Assembly: GCA_003343765.1 (NCBI GenBank)
Contig: QAKO01000040.1
Coordinates: 1 to 19,411 of the forward strand
Direction of reading: 5' to 3'
Length of the DNA stretch: 19,411 nucleotides
From: Bacillota bacterium
GTDB lineage: Bacteria; Bacillota; Clostridia; Christensenellales; Borkfalkiaceae
The translations under genes and the position numbers were made by a program. How positions within the stretch are numbered: the stretch's first letter is position 1; the number at the start of each line of letters is the position of its first letter. Of the stretch, positions 1 through 6,787 are shown in pieces. The notes below the pieces were generated by a model. That model ran no database searches, was not told where the DNA came from, and saw only the letters and a program-made list of their open reading frames with translations.

Positions 1-438
1 GCAACTCAATTCAAGAAAGAAAAGCACTATGATAGAGACTCAATAATTTGGTGCATAAATCCGATCAAATTAAATTCTCATACCAGATTTCCTGCATATG
101 ATGATGAAAAAATTCCGAATATATGTGCAGATAAGGAACTACAAACATTAATGGATAGCCCCAGACAGGAGTATCCATTAGCAGTCATCGGGACTCAAAA
201 CACAGATCGTATTATTGCGCAGAAGGGTGTATTCATTTTGTTCCCTGTAAGAGAATCGTTTGATTTGGAATCATTAGAAGGAGCGGATGATTTTTTAATT
301 AAAATTATTCTTCCTAAAGAGCATATTGAGACTATTAAGCATGATTTATACTATATCGGAATAACTGAGAGTTCTTTGTTTCCGGAACTGGAATCGATTT
401 CAAAAGAATTAAAACATAACTATGAAGGAGATATCTAA
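1..438 (+). CDS. FRG domain-containing protein, C-terminal part
   Basis: The reading frame is open from the first base of the window to the TAA at 436-438, so the start lies outside and 145 residues are visible. The internal ATG at 151 is not a credible start, because the frame continues upstream without a stop and no ribosome site precedes it. The end matches the usual C-terminus of FRG-domain proteins: a strand like DDFLIKIILPKEHI, a helix, then GITESSLFPELESISKEL, which resembles the family's I-T-x-x-x-L-F-P-D/E-L-x-x-x-x-x-x-L ending. The FRG domain is named after a Phe-Arg-Gly motif that would lie in the unseen N-terminal part. Its biochemical role is not settled as far as I know, although such genes often sit in defence and mobile regions. 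The DUF262 gene begins inside this stop codon, so the two are translationally coupled. Confidence 0.72.
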   Translation, partial: ATQFKKEKHYDRDSIIWCINPIKLNSHTRFPAYDDEKIPNICADKELQTLMDSPRQEYPLAVIGTQNTDRIIAQKGVFILFPVRESFDLESLEGADDFLIKIILPKEHIETIKHDLYYIGITESSLFPELESISKELKHNYEGDI

Positions 439-1487
439 TGTTTAAAATCTTTCAAGAACTTAAAACTATAGAATGGTTTATGTCACAAATAGACAATATT
501 GATTTTTCTCCTGCATATCAAAGACTGGGCAATATTTGGAGTAAGCCACAAAAACAGTTGCTGATAGATAGTATTTTTAATGGATTTGATATTCCCAAAC
601 TATATATTCAGTACATGCCGATTTCAAATAATAAAGATTCGCTATTTGTCTACGGTATTATTGATGGTAAACAACGATTGGAAACAATAAAAGAATTTAT
701 AGAAGATAAGTTTAGTGTTGCGGATGACTTTAAATTTATTGATGATAATTCGCAATCATATTATATAAGTATTGCAGGAAAGAAATTCTCTGAAATCGAA
801 AATTCTGAACCAATCCTCGCGGCTAAGTTTTTGCAGTATGAATTAAGTATAGTTTTTATGGACACTGATGAGCCCGAAAATATTACTGAAACGTTTGTGA
901 GATTAAATAGCGGTGTGACAGTTAATACAGCAGAAAAGAGAAATGCTTATGGAGGCAAACTATCAGAAGAAATAAAAAAATTATGTGAGACATCGTTATT
1001 TTTTACTAACAAAGTTAGATTGAGTAATACTAGATATACACACTTGGATTTAGCATTAAAATTGCTTATGTTGGAAATGGGGTATCAGGATTTAAGTAAA
1101 AAATCTGTGGATAATTTTGTTAAAGACAATAAGAAATATGATGTAAAATGTCAGCAAGCATTAATTAATTTAAAGAAAAAATTGCATGATATTGAAATTT
1201 GCTTTAATGATAAAGATACATTATTGTCGATTAAAAATTTGATAATTACTTTTTATTCTATATTGGACGAAGTTCCGGTTCAGCATCTTAGAAATTTCTT
1301 GGAATACTTTGAAAGCTGGAGGCAAAAAAATAAGTCTGCAGACAATGTTGGTGAAAATGAACATATTGATGTACGCATGGTTGATTTCTCAAGAAATTTA
1401 CAGCAGGGAGCAGACAAAAAAGCTTCTCTTGAGACAAGAAAGAAAATAATGCGAATATACCTTAAAGAATATTTAGAGGCGATATAA
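438..1487 (+). CDS. DUF262 domain protein without HNH domain
   Basis: This 349-residue protein has the DUF262 signature. An N-terminal YQR segment (residues 27-29) precedes a strand and the DGKQR motif at 76-80, which corresponds to the family's I/V-D-G-x-Q-R motif. FVRLNSGV at 153-160 follows, then a region ending in KRNA that matches the family's F-x-R-x-N-x-G ... R-N-A block. DUF262 is the GmrS-like part of type IV GmrSD restriction enzymes and belongs to the ParB/sulfiredoxin-like fold. Members are linked to nucleotide hydrolysis and DNA cleavage. The C-terminal half is helical and lysine-rich, with no His-Asn-His set of the DUF1524 kind, so this is the short form lacking the nuclease partner domain. 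The ATG overlaps the previous stop in TAATG. A GAAGGAG ribosome site lies about 7 bases before the ATG, inside the FRG gene. Confidence 0.85.
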   Translation: MFKIFQELKTIEWFMSQIDNIDFSPAYQRLGNIWSKPQKQLLIDSIFNGFDIPKLYIQYMPISNNKDSLFVYGIIDGKQRLETIKEFIEDKFSVADDFKFIDDNSQSYYISIAGKKFSEIENSEPILAAKFLQYELSIVFMDTDEPENITETFVRLNSGVTVNTAEKRNAYGGKLSEEIKKLCETSLFFTNKVRLSNTRYTHLDLALKLLMLEMGYQDLSKKSVDNFVKDNKKYDVKCQQALINLKKKLHDIEICFNDKDTLLSIKNLIITFYSILDEVPVQHLRNFLEYFESWRQKNKSADNVGENEHIDVRMVDFSRNLQQGADKKASLETRKKIMRIYLKEYLEAI

Positions 1488-1591
1488 TTTAAATCTGATG
1501 CGCCACGATGAAAAGAAAAAACGTGGACAATAGATGTTATGTCGCTTATCTAATTTGTGTTATCATTCTACTAATATCAAAGGAGAATATA

Positions 1592-2713
1592 ATGACAAGG
1601 TCTGAAATGATTTGTAATGAATTGGGTGCTAAATTTTTCTGTAAAGACTTTGTTTATGAAAATTTAAAATACTTTAATAGCAAAAACAACAGAGTTGAAC
1701 TTTGTGATGGTCTTTTTGAATATTTAAACATTTATGTGGCTTTGCAAGTTAAAGAACGTAATACTAACAACCAAGGCAAATCAAATAATGATTGGCTAAA
1801 TGATGTTGTTTATGGTGAAGCTTCTAACCAAATCAAGGAAACAATTGTCGCAATTAAAACAAATTCGATAACTGTCAACGATTTGTATCATCAACCTGTC
1901 CAAATAAGCAACGCTTATCATATATGCCCAATTATAATTTTTGATAATTCTATGATAACAAAATATAAAAGGGTCATTTGTCTTGATAACGAGGAAAAGA
2001 CAATCGTCAATATATTTAGCCTATCTGACTATAAAGCTATGATGGAAACACTTGTGCATCCCTACGATATTATTTATTATTTACAGCAACGAACTTTATG
2101 GTTAACCAAAACACAAAGTCTCCCCTGTATTGCACTTGGCGACAGTGATAATATTAGTATTATTTCTAAGATAGACACGGAAAGAGATTTTGCTTCTTTT
2201 TTTGATAAATTAGTTTATGAAGGAAATTCGATAAAAAAAGAGAATGCCTTACGATTATTGGCTATCATCAATAAATTTCGAGAAAATCAAATAAAGAAGT
2301 GTCCAGAATATAAAACCATTTTGCATCTTCTTCAAAAAATAAAACCGCAGACAGCAACTGGTTTTGTGGAAAGATTTAAATCGGCTTGGGATAATGCATG
2401 TAATGGAATTATAGATTATTCAAAAGCTGTTTGTGTCATGGAGGAAAATAGAAAAACAAGCATTGTGTTTTTTTCCGCTAATGCAGATATTGCAAAGCAA
2501 AGCTTTTATGAGTTGATTTGTGATGCCAAACAGCAACAACATCAAGTTGATGCTGTTCTTCTAATTGTATTTAAGGGCGAATCGAAGAAGGAATGTAGCA
2601 TTGATTGGGTCTATTTTGAAAAACCGTTTATCGAAGAACCCGAAGTGTTAAATGAGTATAAGAAGCTTGGACTTATTCCAAGTGATTATACTATTGAAAT
2701 AGTAGATTCATAA
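1592..2713 (+). CDS. Unknown protein with possible QxK nuclease motif
   Basis: I do not recognise the family. I chose the ATG at 1592 because AAAGGAG at 1579-1585 sits 6 bases before it. An in-frame ATG at 1508 would add a 28-residue hydrophobic stretch but has no ribosome site. The resulting protein has 373 residues. Its N-terminus has a helix containing E10 and E23, then a strand with D39 (ELCDGLFEY), then a strand ending in Q52-V-K54 (VALQVKERN). Asp, about a dozen residues, then hydrophobic-QxK is the active-site layout of Mrr-like members of the PD-(D/E)xK nuclease superfamily. This is motif reading only. The rest is mixed helix and strand with a late hydrophobic strand (DAVLLIVFKG). The gene lies 104 bases after the DUF262 gene with the same AT-rich composition. 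No terminator is visible between them, so co-transcription is likely. Confidence 0.6.
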   Translation: MTRSEMICNELGAKFFCKDFVYENLKYFNSKNNRVELCDGLFEYLNIYVALQVKERNTNNQGKSNNDWLNDVVYGEASNQIKETIVAIKTNSITVNDLYHQPVQISNAYHICPIIIFDNSMITKYKRVICLDNEEKTIVNIFSLSDYKAMMETLVHPYDIIYYLQQRTLWLTKTQSLPCIALGDSDNISIISKIDTERDFASFFDKLVYEGNSIKKENALRLLAIINKFRENQIKKCPEYKTILHLLQKIKPQTATGFVERFKSAWDNACNGIIDYSKAVCVMEENRKTSIVFFSANADIAKQSFYELICDAKQQQHQVDAVLLIVFKGESKKECSIDWVYFEKPFIEEPEVLNEYKKLGLIPSDYTIEIVDS

Positions 2714-2725
2714 AAGGTATTGAAA

Positions 2726-2746
2726 TGGTATAAATTTGGTATAAAT
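2726..2746 (+). repeat. Tandem direct repeat, possible integrase arm site
   Basis: The 10-base word TGGTATAAAT occurs at 2726-2735 and again at 2737-2746, an 11-base period, about 145 bases inside the island from the tRNA scar. Short phased direct repeats at this distance from a core site are typical of arm-type binding sites for tyrosine integrases. Function is inferred from position only. Confidence 0.4.
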
Positions 2747-2889
2747 CCCAGATAAAAGCTATGTTCTTGAAGGTTACACGTCAAAAATGAGTAGTCGAAA
2801 AGCTCTGCAATAACCTTTTAAGCTGAAAAAATTGGGCCATTTTGCGAAAATTTGACCTAAATTTAACGGTATTCAAGAATAAGGAACGA

Positions 2890-2933
2890 CTCCTAAGGGG
2901 CCGTTCCGGGTTCGATTCCCAGCGGGAGTACCA
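2890..2933 (+). pseudogene. tRNA-Arg(CCU) 3' half, integration att site
   Basis: From left to right the sequence reads as tRNA parts: anticodon loop CTCCTAA with anticodon CCT at 2892-2894, the 3' strand of the anticodon stem (GGGGC), a short variable loop, a T arm CCGGG-TTCGATT-CCCAG with one mismatch, the 3' acceptor strand, and CCA at 2931-2933. Nothing upstream supplies the 5' half: the bases before the loop cannot pair with GGGGC, and no D arm is present. This is the expected remnant when an element integrates in the anticodon loop of tRNA-Arg(CCU). GGAACG (2883-2888) and CGTTCC (2902-2907) form an inverted repeat flanking the loop, as integrase core sites do. The T-stem mismatch and the short variable loop make the isotype tentative; the tRNA 3' end itself is clear. 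Confidence 0.72.
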
Positions 2934-2937
2934 GTTA

Positions 2938-2970
2938 CAGCCCGACCGATCCTATCGGTCGGGCTGTTAT
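2938..2970 (+). terminator. Terminator of the original tRNA gene
   Basis: A perfect 13-bp stem (2938-2950 with 2954-2966) closes a 3-base loop and is followed by a T-rich run. It starts 4 bases after the CCA, as expected for the native terminator of a tRNA gene. This marks the right side of the scar as the original chromosome. Confidence 0.75.
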
Positions 2971-3103
2971 GTTTTAATTACGATCTGTTAAGGTCAGTCA
3001 GGCTGTTGTATTATAATTCTTTTTATGCAGGATACACGCGAGAGCCTTTATTTGCATAAAATGATTTCGTACCGTATATCAAACATCGGCAACGAGGTCA
3101 GCC

Positions 3104-3679
3104 ATGAAAAAACTGCAAATAATCAGAACTTCTTTTTCCAGTATTTCCCTTGTCGATAAATTTCTGCTGTTTTTTCTCTTTCTGTTTCTCGCGCAGATCG
3201 CTTATGCTTTGTTTACCAAGACAGAAAGTTCCGAACTGATCAATTCCATCGACATCATTATCCGCACTTTTGCATCCGCCGTGTTCGGTTATTTCCTCAG
3301 CGGAAGATTTTCCGACACCTTACCGCGCAGCAACATGATCCCGGCAATTTCGCAAACCACAGCACAGACCGCAACACAAGCCGACACTTCCGCACCTTCT
3401 TCCGTGCGGAATAAAATCGGATTTTCCGACTTGCCCTCCGACAAAGTACTCCCCGTCACTACCGACTTGCGCACTGTTTCCGCGCCCGCCGATCATACGT
3501 TCCAAACAATCATCGTTTCTTCCGTAGGACTGATTTCCCTGATCATTCTTCTCATCCTGCGCAATACTTCCTCCGTCACCGATGCCATGATCGCACCCCT
3601 CACGCAGCTGCGCGATATGCTGTCTTCCAGCATAGGCTTTCTCATCGGACATAAAAGTCAAAATAACGGGAGTCCGTAA
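3104..3679 (+). CDS. Unknown membrane protein, 191 residues
   Basis: I do not recognise this protein. It has a hydrophobic segment at about residues 20-37 (FLLFFLFLFLAQIAYALF), a second weaker one at about 49-66 ending in GYFLSGRF, a Thr/Ala/Ser/Gln-rich linker of about 65 residues, and a third strong segment near 138-152 (SVGLISLIILLIL). A charged and Ser-rich tail reads IGFLIGHKSQ. It is therefore likely an inner-membrane protein with a soluble, low-complexity middle. The ATG at 3104 follows a modest GAGGT about 8 bases upstream. Composition matches the chromosome rather than the island. It is the first gene after the tRNA scar and converges on the mrp operon, with a terminator between. The opposite strand also has open frames here, but they have no recognisable product. 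Confidence 0.6.
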   Translation: MKKLQIIRTSFSSISLVDKFLLFFLFLFLAQIAYALFTKTESSELINSIDIIIRTFASAVFGYFLSGRFSDTLPRSNMIPAISQTTAQTATQADTSAPSSVRNKIGFSDLPSDKVLPVTTDLRTVSAPADHTFQTIIVSSVGLISLIILLILRNTSSVTDAMIAPLTQLRDMLSSSIGFLIGHKSQNNGSP

Positions 3680-3732
3680 ATTCAGAACGATTTCAAAGCA
3701 CGACTGCCTGTCGGCATTATTTTTTCAATACT

Positions 3733-3770
3733 TGCGGCGGCTTGTAAATTTTACTTTGCAAGCCGCCGCA
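3733..3770. terminator. Long GC-rich hairpin after the membrane protein
   Basis: TGCGGCGGCTTG (3733-3744) pairs perfectly with 3759-3770, and the stem can extend inward by four more pairs. No strong T run follows on either strand, so it may be a weak or Rho-independent-like terminator or a transcript-stabilising hairpin. Confidence 0.45.
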
Positions 3771-3835
3771 GTCTTTCAATCCGTCGTCAATATAAGTTTT
3801 ACGCTCTGCATATCCGAATTCAGCCGAAAACGCTC

Positions 3836-3870
3836 AAAAGACGCAAAGCATTTCGCTTTGCGTCTTTTTA
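3836..3870. terminator. Bidirectional terminator between convergent genes
   Basis: A perfect 14-bp stem (3836-3849 with 3855-3868) closes a 5-base loop. It is flanked by A's on the left and T's on the right, so both strands give a stem with a U-rich tail. It can end the membrane-protein transcript from the left and the ABC-tautomerase-mrp transcript from the right. Confidence 0.85.
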
Positions 3871-3907
3871 TCTGCCCTTTTTACCGAATTTTTGCGTTTC
3901 TTACTAA

Positions 3908-4717
3908 TTATTCGATGCTCTTGAAAAGCTCATCCAGATAATCACCCTCGAAAAGCTCGATCAATCCGCTGTCCGCACAGCGCGTCAGCGCAGGATCGAA
4001 CGGGATACGGGCAATACTCTTCACCCCGTATTCTTTCGCCAACTCCTCCACATGGCTCTCACCGAATACATCGATCTTCTTTCCGCAATCGGGACACTTG
4101 ACATAGCTCATGTTTTCCACAATGCCGAGAATCGGAATATTCATCTTCTGCGCCATGTTCGCCGCTTTTTTGACGATCATCGACACCAGATCCTGCGGCG
4201 TCGTTACAAGAATGATACCGTCCAGAGGAATCGACTGATAAATGCTCAACGGCACATCCCCCGTTCCGGGTGGCATATCCACAAACATATAATCTACGTC
4301 ATTCCAGATCACATCCGTCCAGAACTGTAATACCGTTCCCGCAATCACCGGCCCGCGCCAGATCACAGGATCCGTATCGTCTTCCAGCAATACGTTCATG
4401 GACATGATCTCTACCCCTGTCTTGCTGACTACGGGGAAAATTCCCATATCGCTTCCCGTCGCCTTTTCCTTAATCCCGAACATTTTCGGAATCGAAGGCC
4501 CCGTGATATCCGCGTCCATGATCGCAGTCCTGAACCCGTTCCGGCCTGCCGTAACAGCCATCAGCGCTGTGGTCAGCGATTTTCCTACGCCGCCCTTTCC
4601 GCTCACAACTCCGATCACCTTTTTGATCTTGCTCAATTCGTGCGGCGCCTTTTTAAAATCGCGCTCCGAACATTCTTTCGAACAGCTTCCGCAATCGTGC
4701 GTACAATTTTCAGCCAT
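3908..4717 (-). CDS. mrp: Mrp/ApbC Fe-S cluster carrier ATPase
   Basis: This 269-residue P-loop protein belongs to the Mrp/ApbC/NBP35 family, which bind and deliver Fe-S clusters in the cytosol. The deviant Walker A motif SGKGGVGKS lies at residues 39-47. It is followed by the family blocks DADITGPSIPKMFG, WRGPV and VDMPPGTGD. The CPDC motif at 208-211 is the CxxC that holds the dimer-bridging [4Fe-4S] cluster. An N-terminal extension carries four cysteines (C5, C9, C12, C16), which recalls the N-terminal cluster of NBP35-type proteins and of clostridial Mrp forms. The gene is the last of a minus-strand operon, 22 bases after the tautomerase gene, and ends before the bidirectional terminator at 3836-3870. 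Family assignment is firm; the particular client proteins cannot be read from sequence. Confidence 0.95.
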   Translation of the reverse strand: MAENCTHDCGSCSKECSERDFKKAPHELSKIKKVIGVVSGKGGVGKSLTTALMAVTAGRNGFRTAIMDADITGPSIPKMFGIKEKATGSDMGIFPVVSKTGVEIMSMNVLLEDDTDPVIWRGPVIAGTVLQFWTDVIWNDVDYMFVDMPPGTGDVPLSIYQSIPLDGIILVTTPQDLVSMIVKKAANMAQKMNIPILGIVENMSYVKCPDCGKKIDVFGESHVEELAKEYGVKSIARIPFDPALTRCADSGLIELFEGDYLDELFKSIE

Positions 4718-4739
4718 CTCTGTTTACCTGCCTTTTCCT

Positions 4740-4976
4740 TTACAACAGATCTTTCGGATCATATTCCGCTTTTTTATAAACTTTTTCCGGTTTGTCCGTG
4801 ATCTCTTCCTTAAACACGTCCTGCCACTCTTTCGCATTGAAATCTTCAATCGTACACGTGACATAATGCTCCGAACAACCCAGTTCTTTCGTCAGCGCTT
4901 TGACCAGTGCCTGCGAAAGTTTCTTTTTCTGCTCTTCCGATCTGCCTTCCAGCATCTTTACCGATATGTGCGGCAT
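4740..4976 (-). CDS. 4-oxalocrotonate tautomerase family protein (PptA-like)
   Basis: This 78-residue protein starts Met-Pro-His-Ile. Removal of Met would expose the N-terminal proline that acts as general base in the tautomerase superfamily. The length and the layout (beta strand, helix with EEQKKKLSQALVKAL, second strand, TIEDF, and the tail WQDVFKEEI) resemble E. coli PptA-type members more than the shorter classic 4-OT. Such enzymes catalyse keto-enol tautomerisation in vitro, but physiological substrates are usually unknown. The ribosome site AAAGGAG lies 9 bases upstream and touches the stop codon of the ABC gene, so translation is likely coupled. The gene sits third in the exporter-mrp operon. 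Confidence 0.88.
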   Translation of the reverse strand: MPHISVKMLEGRSEEQKKKLSQALVKALTKELGCSEHYVTCTIEDFNAKEWQDVFKEEITDKPEKVYKKAEYDPKDLL

Positions 4977-4990
4977 ACTTCTCTTCTCCT

Positions 4991-6784
4991 TTACTGATTC
5001 AGACTCTTATAAAGATTATAATACAAACCGTGCGCTTTTAGCAACTGTTCATGGCTGCCTTCTTCCGCAATTCCTTTGTTCGCTATGAAAAGTATGCGGT
5101 CCGCATTGCGGATCGTGGAAAGCCTGTGCGCTACTATGAACGAAGTCCTGCCCTTCAGAATAATCTCCAGCGCCTGCTGGATCAGCTTCTCCGTGTCCGA
5201 AGAAATCGAACTCGTCGCTTCGTCAAGAATAATCACCGACGGATTTTTTACAATGATACGCGCAAAACTGATCAACTGTTTCTCGCCCGCAGACAACCCC
5301 TCGCCGCGCTCCTGCAACATCTCGTTGTAACCGTTCGGCAAACGCTCGATGCACGCGTCCGCAAAAATCGCCTTCGCCGCTGCAATGCACTCTTCATCCG
5401 TCGCGTCCGGCTTGCCGTAGCGTATATTTTCCATGACCGTCCCCTTAAAAATGAACGGATCCTGCATCAGTACGCCTACCTTGCTGCGCAACGATTTTAA
5501 TCGTATTTTGCGCACATCCTCTCCGTCTATGCGCACGCTCCCTTCCTTTACATCGTAAAAACGGGTCAAAAGATTGATCACGGTCGTCTTGCCCGCTCCC
5601 GTAGGCCCCACCAGCGCGATCCGTTCACCGGGTTTGACGTGCAGATCAAAATGCTCCAGAATATTTACGCCTTCATCATAACAAAATGTCACGTTATCAA
5701 AGTCGATTTGTCCGCTTACTTTGTCCAGATCCACGCTGTCATCACTGTCCGCAATGCTCACAGGTGCATCGATCGTTTCAAAAATACGCTCCAGGTTCGC
5801 CGAGACCTGCGCAAGATTCTGTATGATCGCCGAAAGCTGCGTCAAAGGCGTCGAAAACAATCCCATATAGTTCAAAAACGCCAGCACAACACCCGTCGTA
5901 ACTCCCATCACGCCCTGCTGCATCAGAATAAACGCGACCGCATACAACAACAATGTACCGAAATTCCAGAAAATACCGACGACCGGAGAGTTCAGCTCGT
6001 TGCGCGCTACGATCTTTTTCCATGTGTCCGCACAGTCTTTCTGCAGATCATGGTATACCTGTTCGTTAAAAACCGTGCGGTTATAATTCTGAATGATCTT
6101 TTCTCCCATGATCGATTCCAGTATGAATGCCGTACGGTTGGAATCTTTCGCACGATTGCGGCGAAACAGCTTACGGATCGCCTTGCGGATCAGAAATACC
6201 CCCAACGTCAGCGGTATGATCGCCGCATATATGACAAGCGTAAGAATCGGACTCAAGACCAGCATGAATACCGTAACCACTACGATCTTGACAATGTTCA
6301 AAACAAAATTCGTCAGATAGTTCGTGAAAAATTCCGAAAGCTCCGTTATGTAACCTGTCACACGGACTACAATCTTTCCCGACGGCCGATTGTCAAAATA
6401 ATCAAACGGCAACGTCTGCAATTTGTAAAATATGTCTTTCCGTATGTCCGCTATAATCCCGTGTCCGACTCGGCCCAGACTCCTTTGCTGAAAATACGTG
6501 ATAATGATATCCGCAAATCCGCAAAGTATGAATCCTGCCACCGCCAGAAAAAATTTGCTGTATACCCTGTACGCACTGTATTCGGGAATAACCGTATCCA
6601 CAATGTATTTCAGAAGCAACGGTGTGATCATCGACGAGACAACCGCCAGCAACATGATCACGATCACAAAAATAAACAGCTTTTTATGCGGCAACGCATA
6701 CCGGAGCAGCCGCCGCAGATTCTTAATGTCTATTTTCTCTTGTTCGACTACTTCGTCCTGAAAATAGGTGTTTCTCTCTGCCAT
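4991..6784 (-). CDS. ABC exporter half, catalytic Walker B subunit
   Basis: This 597-residue half-transporter has an N-terminal six-helix exporter domain (about residues 30-325) fused to a nucleotide-binding domain. It shows Walker A GPTGAGKT (393-400), Q-loop Q441, signature LSAGE (497-501), Walker B with D521 and the catalytic E522, and H-loop H553. The signature deviates from LSGGQ, and the D-loop reads SSIS instead of SALD. In heterodimeric exporters such as LmrCD, BmrCD and TM287/288, one partner keeps the catalytic Glu and the other supplies a normal signature. This protein is the former. The start ATG lies 3 bases after the stop of the partner gene, with GGGGAGG inside the partner's end. 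Likely a multidrug or lipid-type exporter in the inner membrane; the substrate cannot be predicted. Confidence 0.93.
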   Translation of the reverse strand: MAERNTYFQDEVVEQEKIDIKNLRRLLRYALPHKKLFIFVIVIMLLAVVSSMITPLLLKYIVDTVIPEYSAYRVYSKFFLAVAGFILCGFADIIITYFQQRSLGRVGHGIIADIRKDIFYKLQTLPFDYFDNRPSGKIVVRVTGYITELSEFFTNYLTNFVLNIVKIVVVTVFMLVLSPILTLVIYAAIIPLTLGVFLIRKAIRKLFRRNRAKDSNRTAFILESIMGEKIIQNYNRTVFNEQVYHDLQKDCADTWKKIVARNELNSPVVGIFWNFGTLLLYAVAFILMQQGVMGVTTGVVLAFLNYMGLFSTPLTQLSAIIQNLAQVSANLERIFETIDAPVSIADSDDSVDLDKVSGQIDFDNVTFCYDEGVNILEHFDLHVKPGERIALVGPTGAGKTTVINLLTRFYDVKEGSVRIDGEDVRKIRLKSLRSKVGVLMQDPFIFKGTVMENIRYGKPDATDEECIAAAKAIFADACIERLPNGYNEMLQERGEGLSAGEKQLISFARIIVKNPSVIILDEATSSISSDTEKLIQQALEIILKGRTSFIVAHRLSTIRNADRILFIANKGIAEEGSHEQLLKAHGLYYNLYKSLNQ

Positions 6785-6787
6785 CGC

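Larger units (their letters stand above)
1..2933. mobile_element. Right end of a tRNA-integrated genomic island
   Basis: The segment is strikingly AT-rich compared with everything to its right, and it ends at a tRNA 3' half (2890-2933) followed by that tRNA's terminator. All three genes in it are accessory-type (FRG, DUF262, unknown). Ten-base direct repeats near the end (2726-2746) resemble integrase arm sites. No integrase or mobilisation gene is visible; these would lie to the left of the window. The boundary is inferred from composition and the tRNA scar, not from seeing both ends. Confidence 0.72.

Noticed and set aside
1508..1591. Upstream ATG adding a hydrophobic N-terminus to the third island gene
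   Set aside because: There is no ribosome site at 1508, whereas 1592 has AAAGGAG at ideal spacing.
2997..3017. Possible promoter before the membrane protein (TATAAT at 3012-3017)
   Set aside because: The -10 is perfect, but no acceptable -35 lies at the right distance, so I did not list it as a feature.
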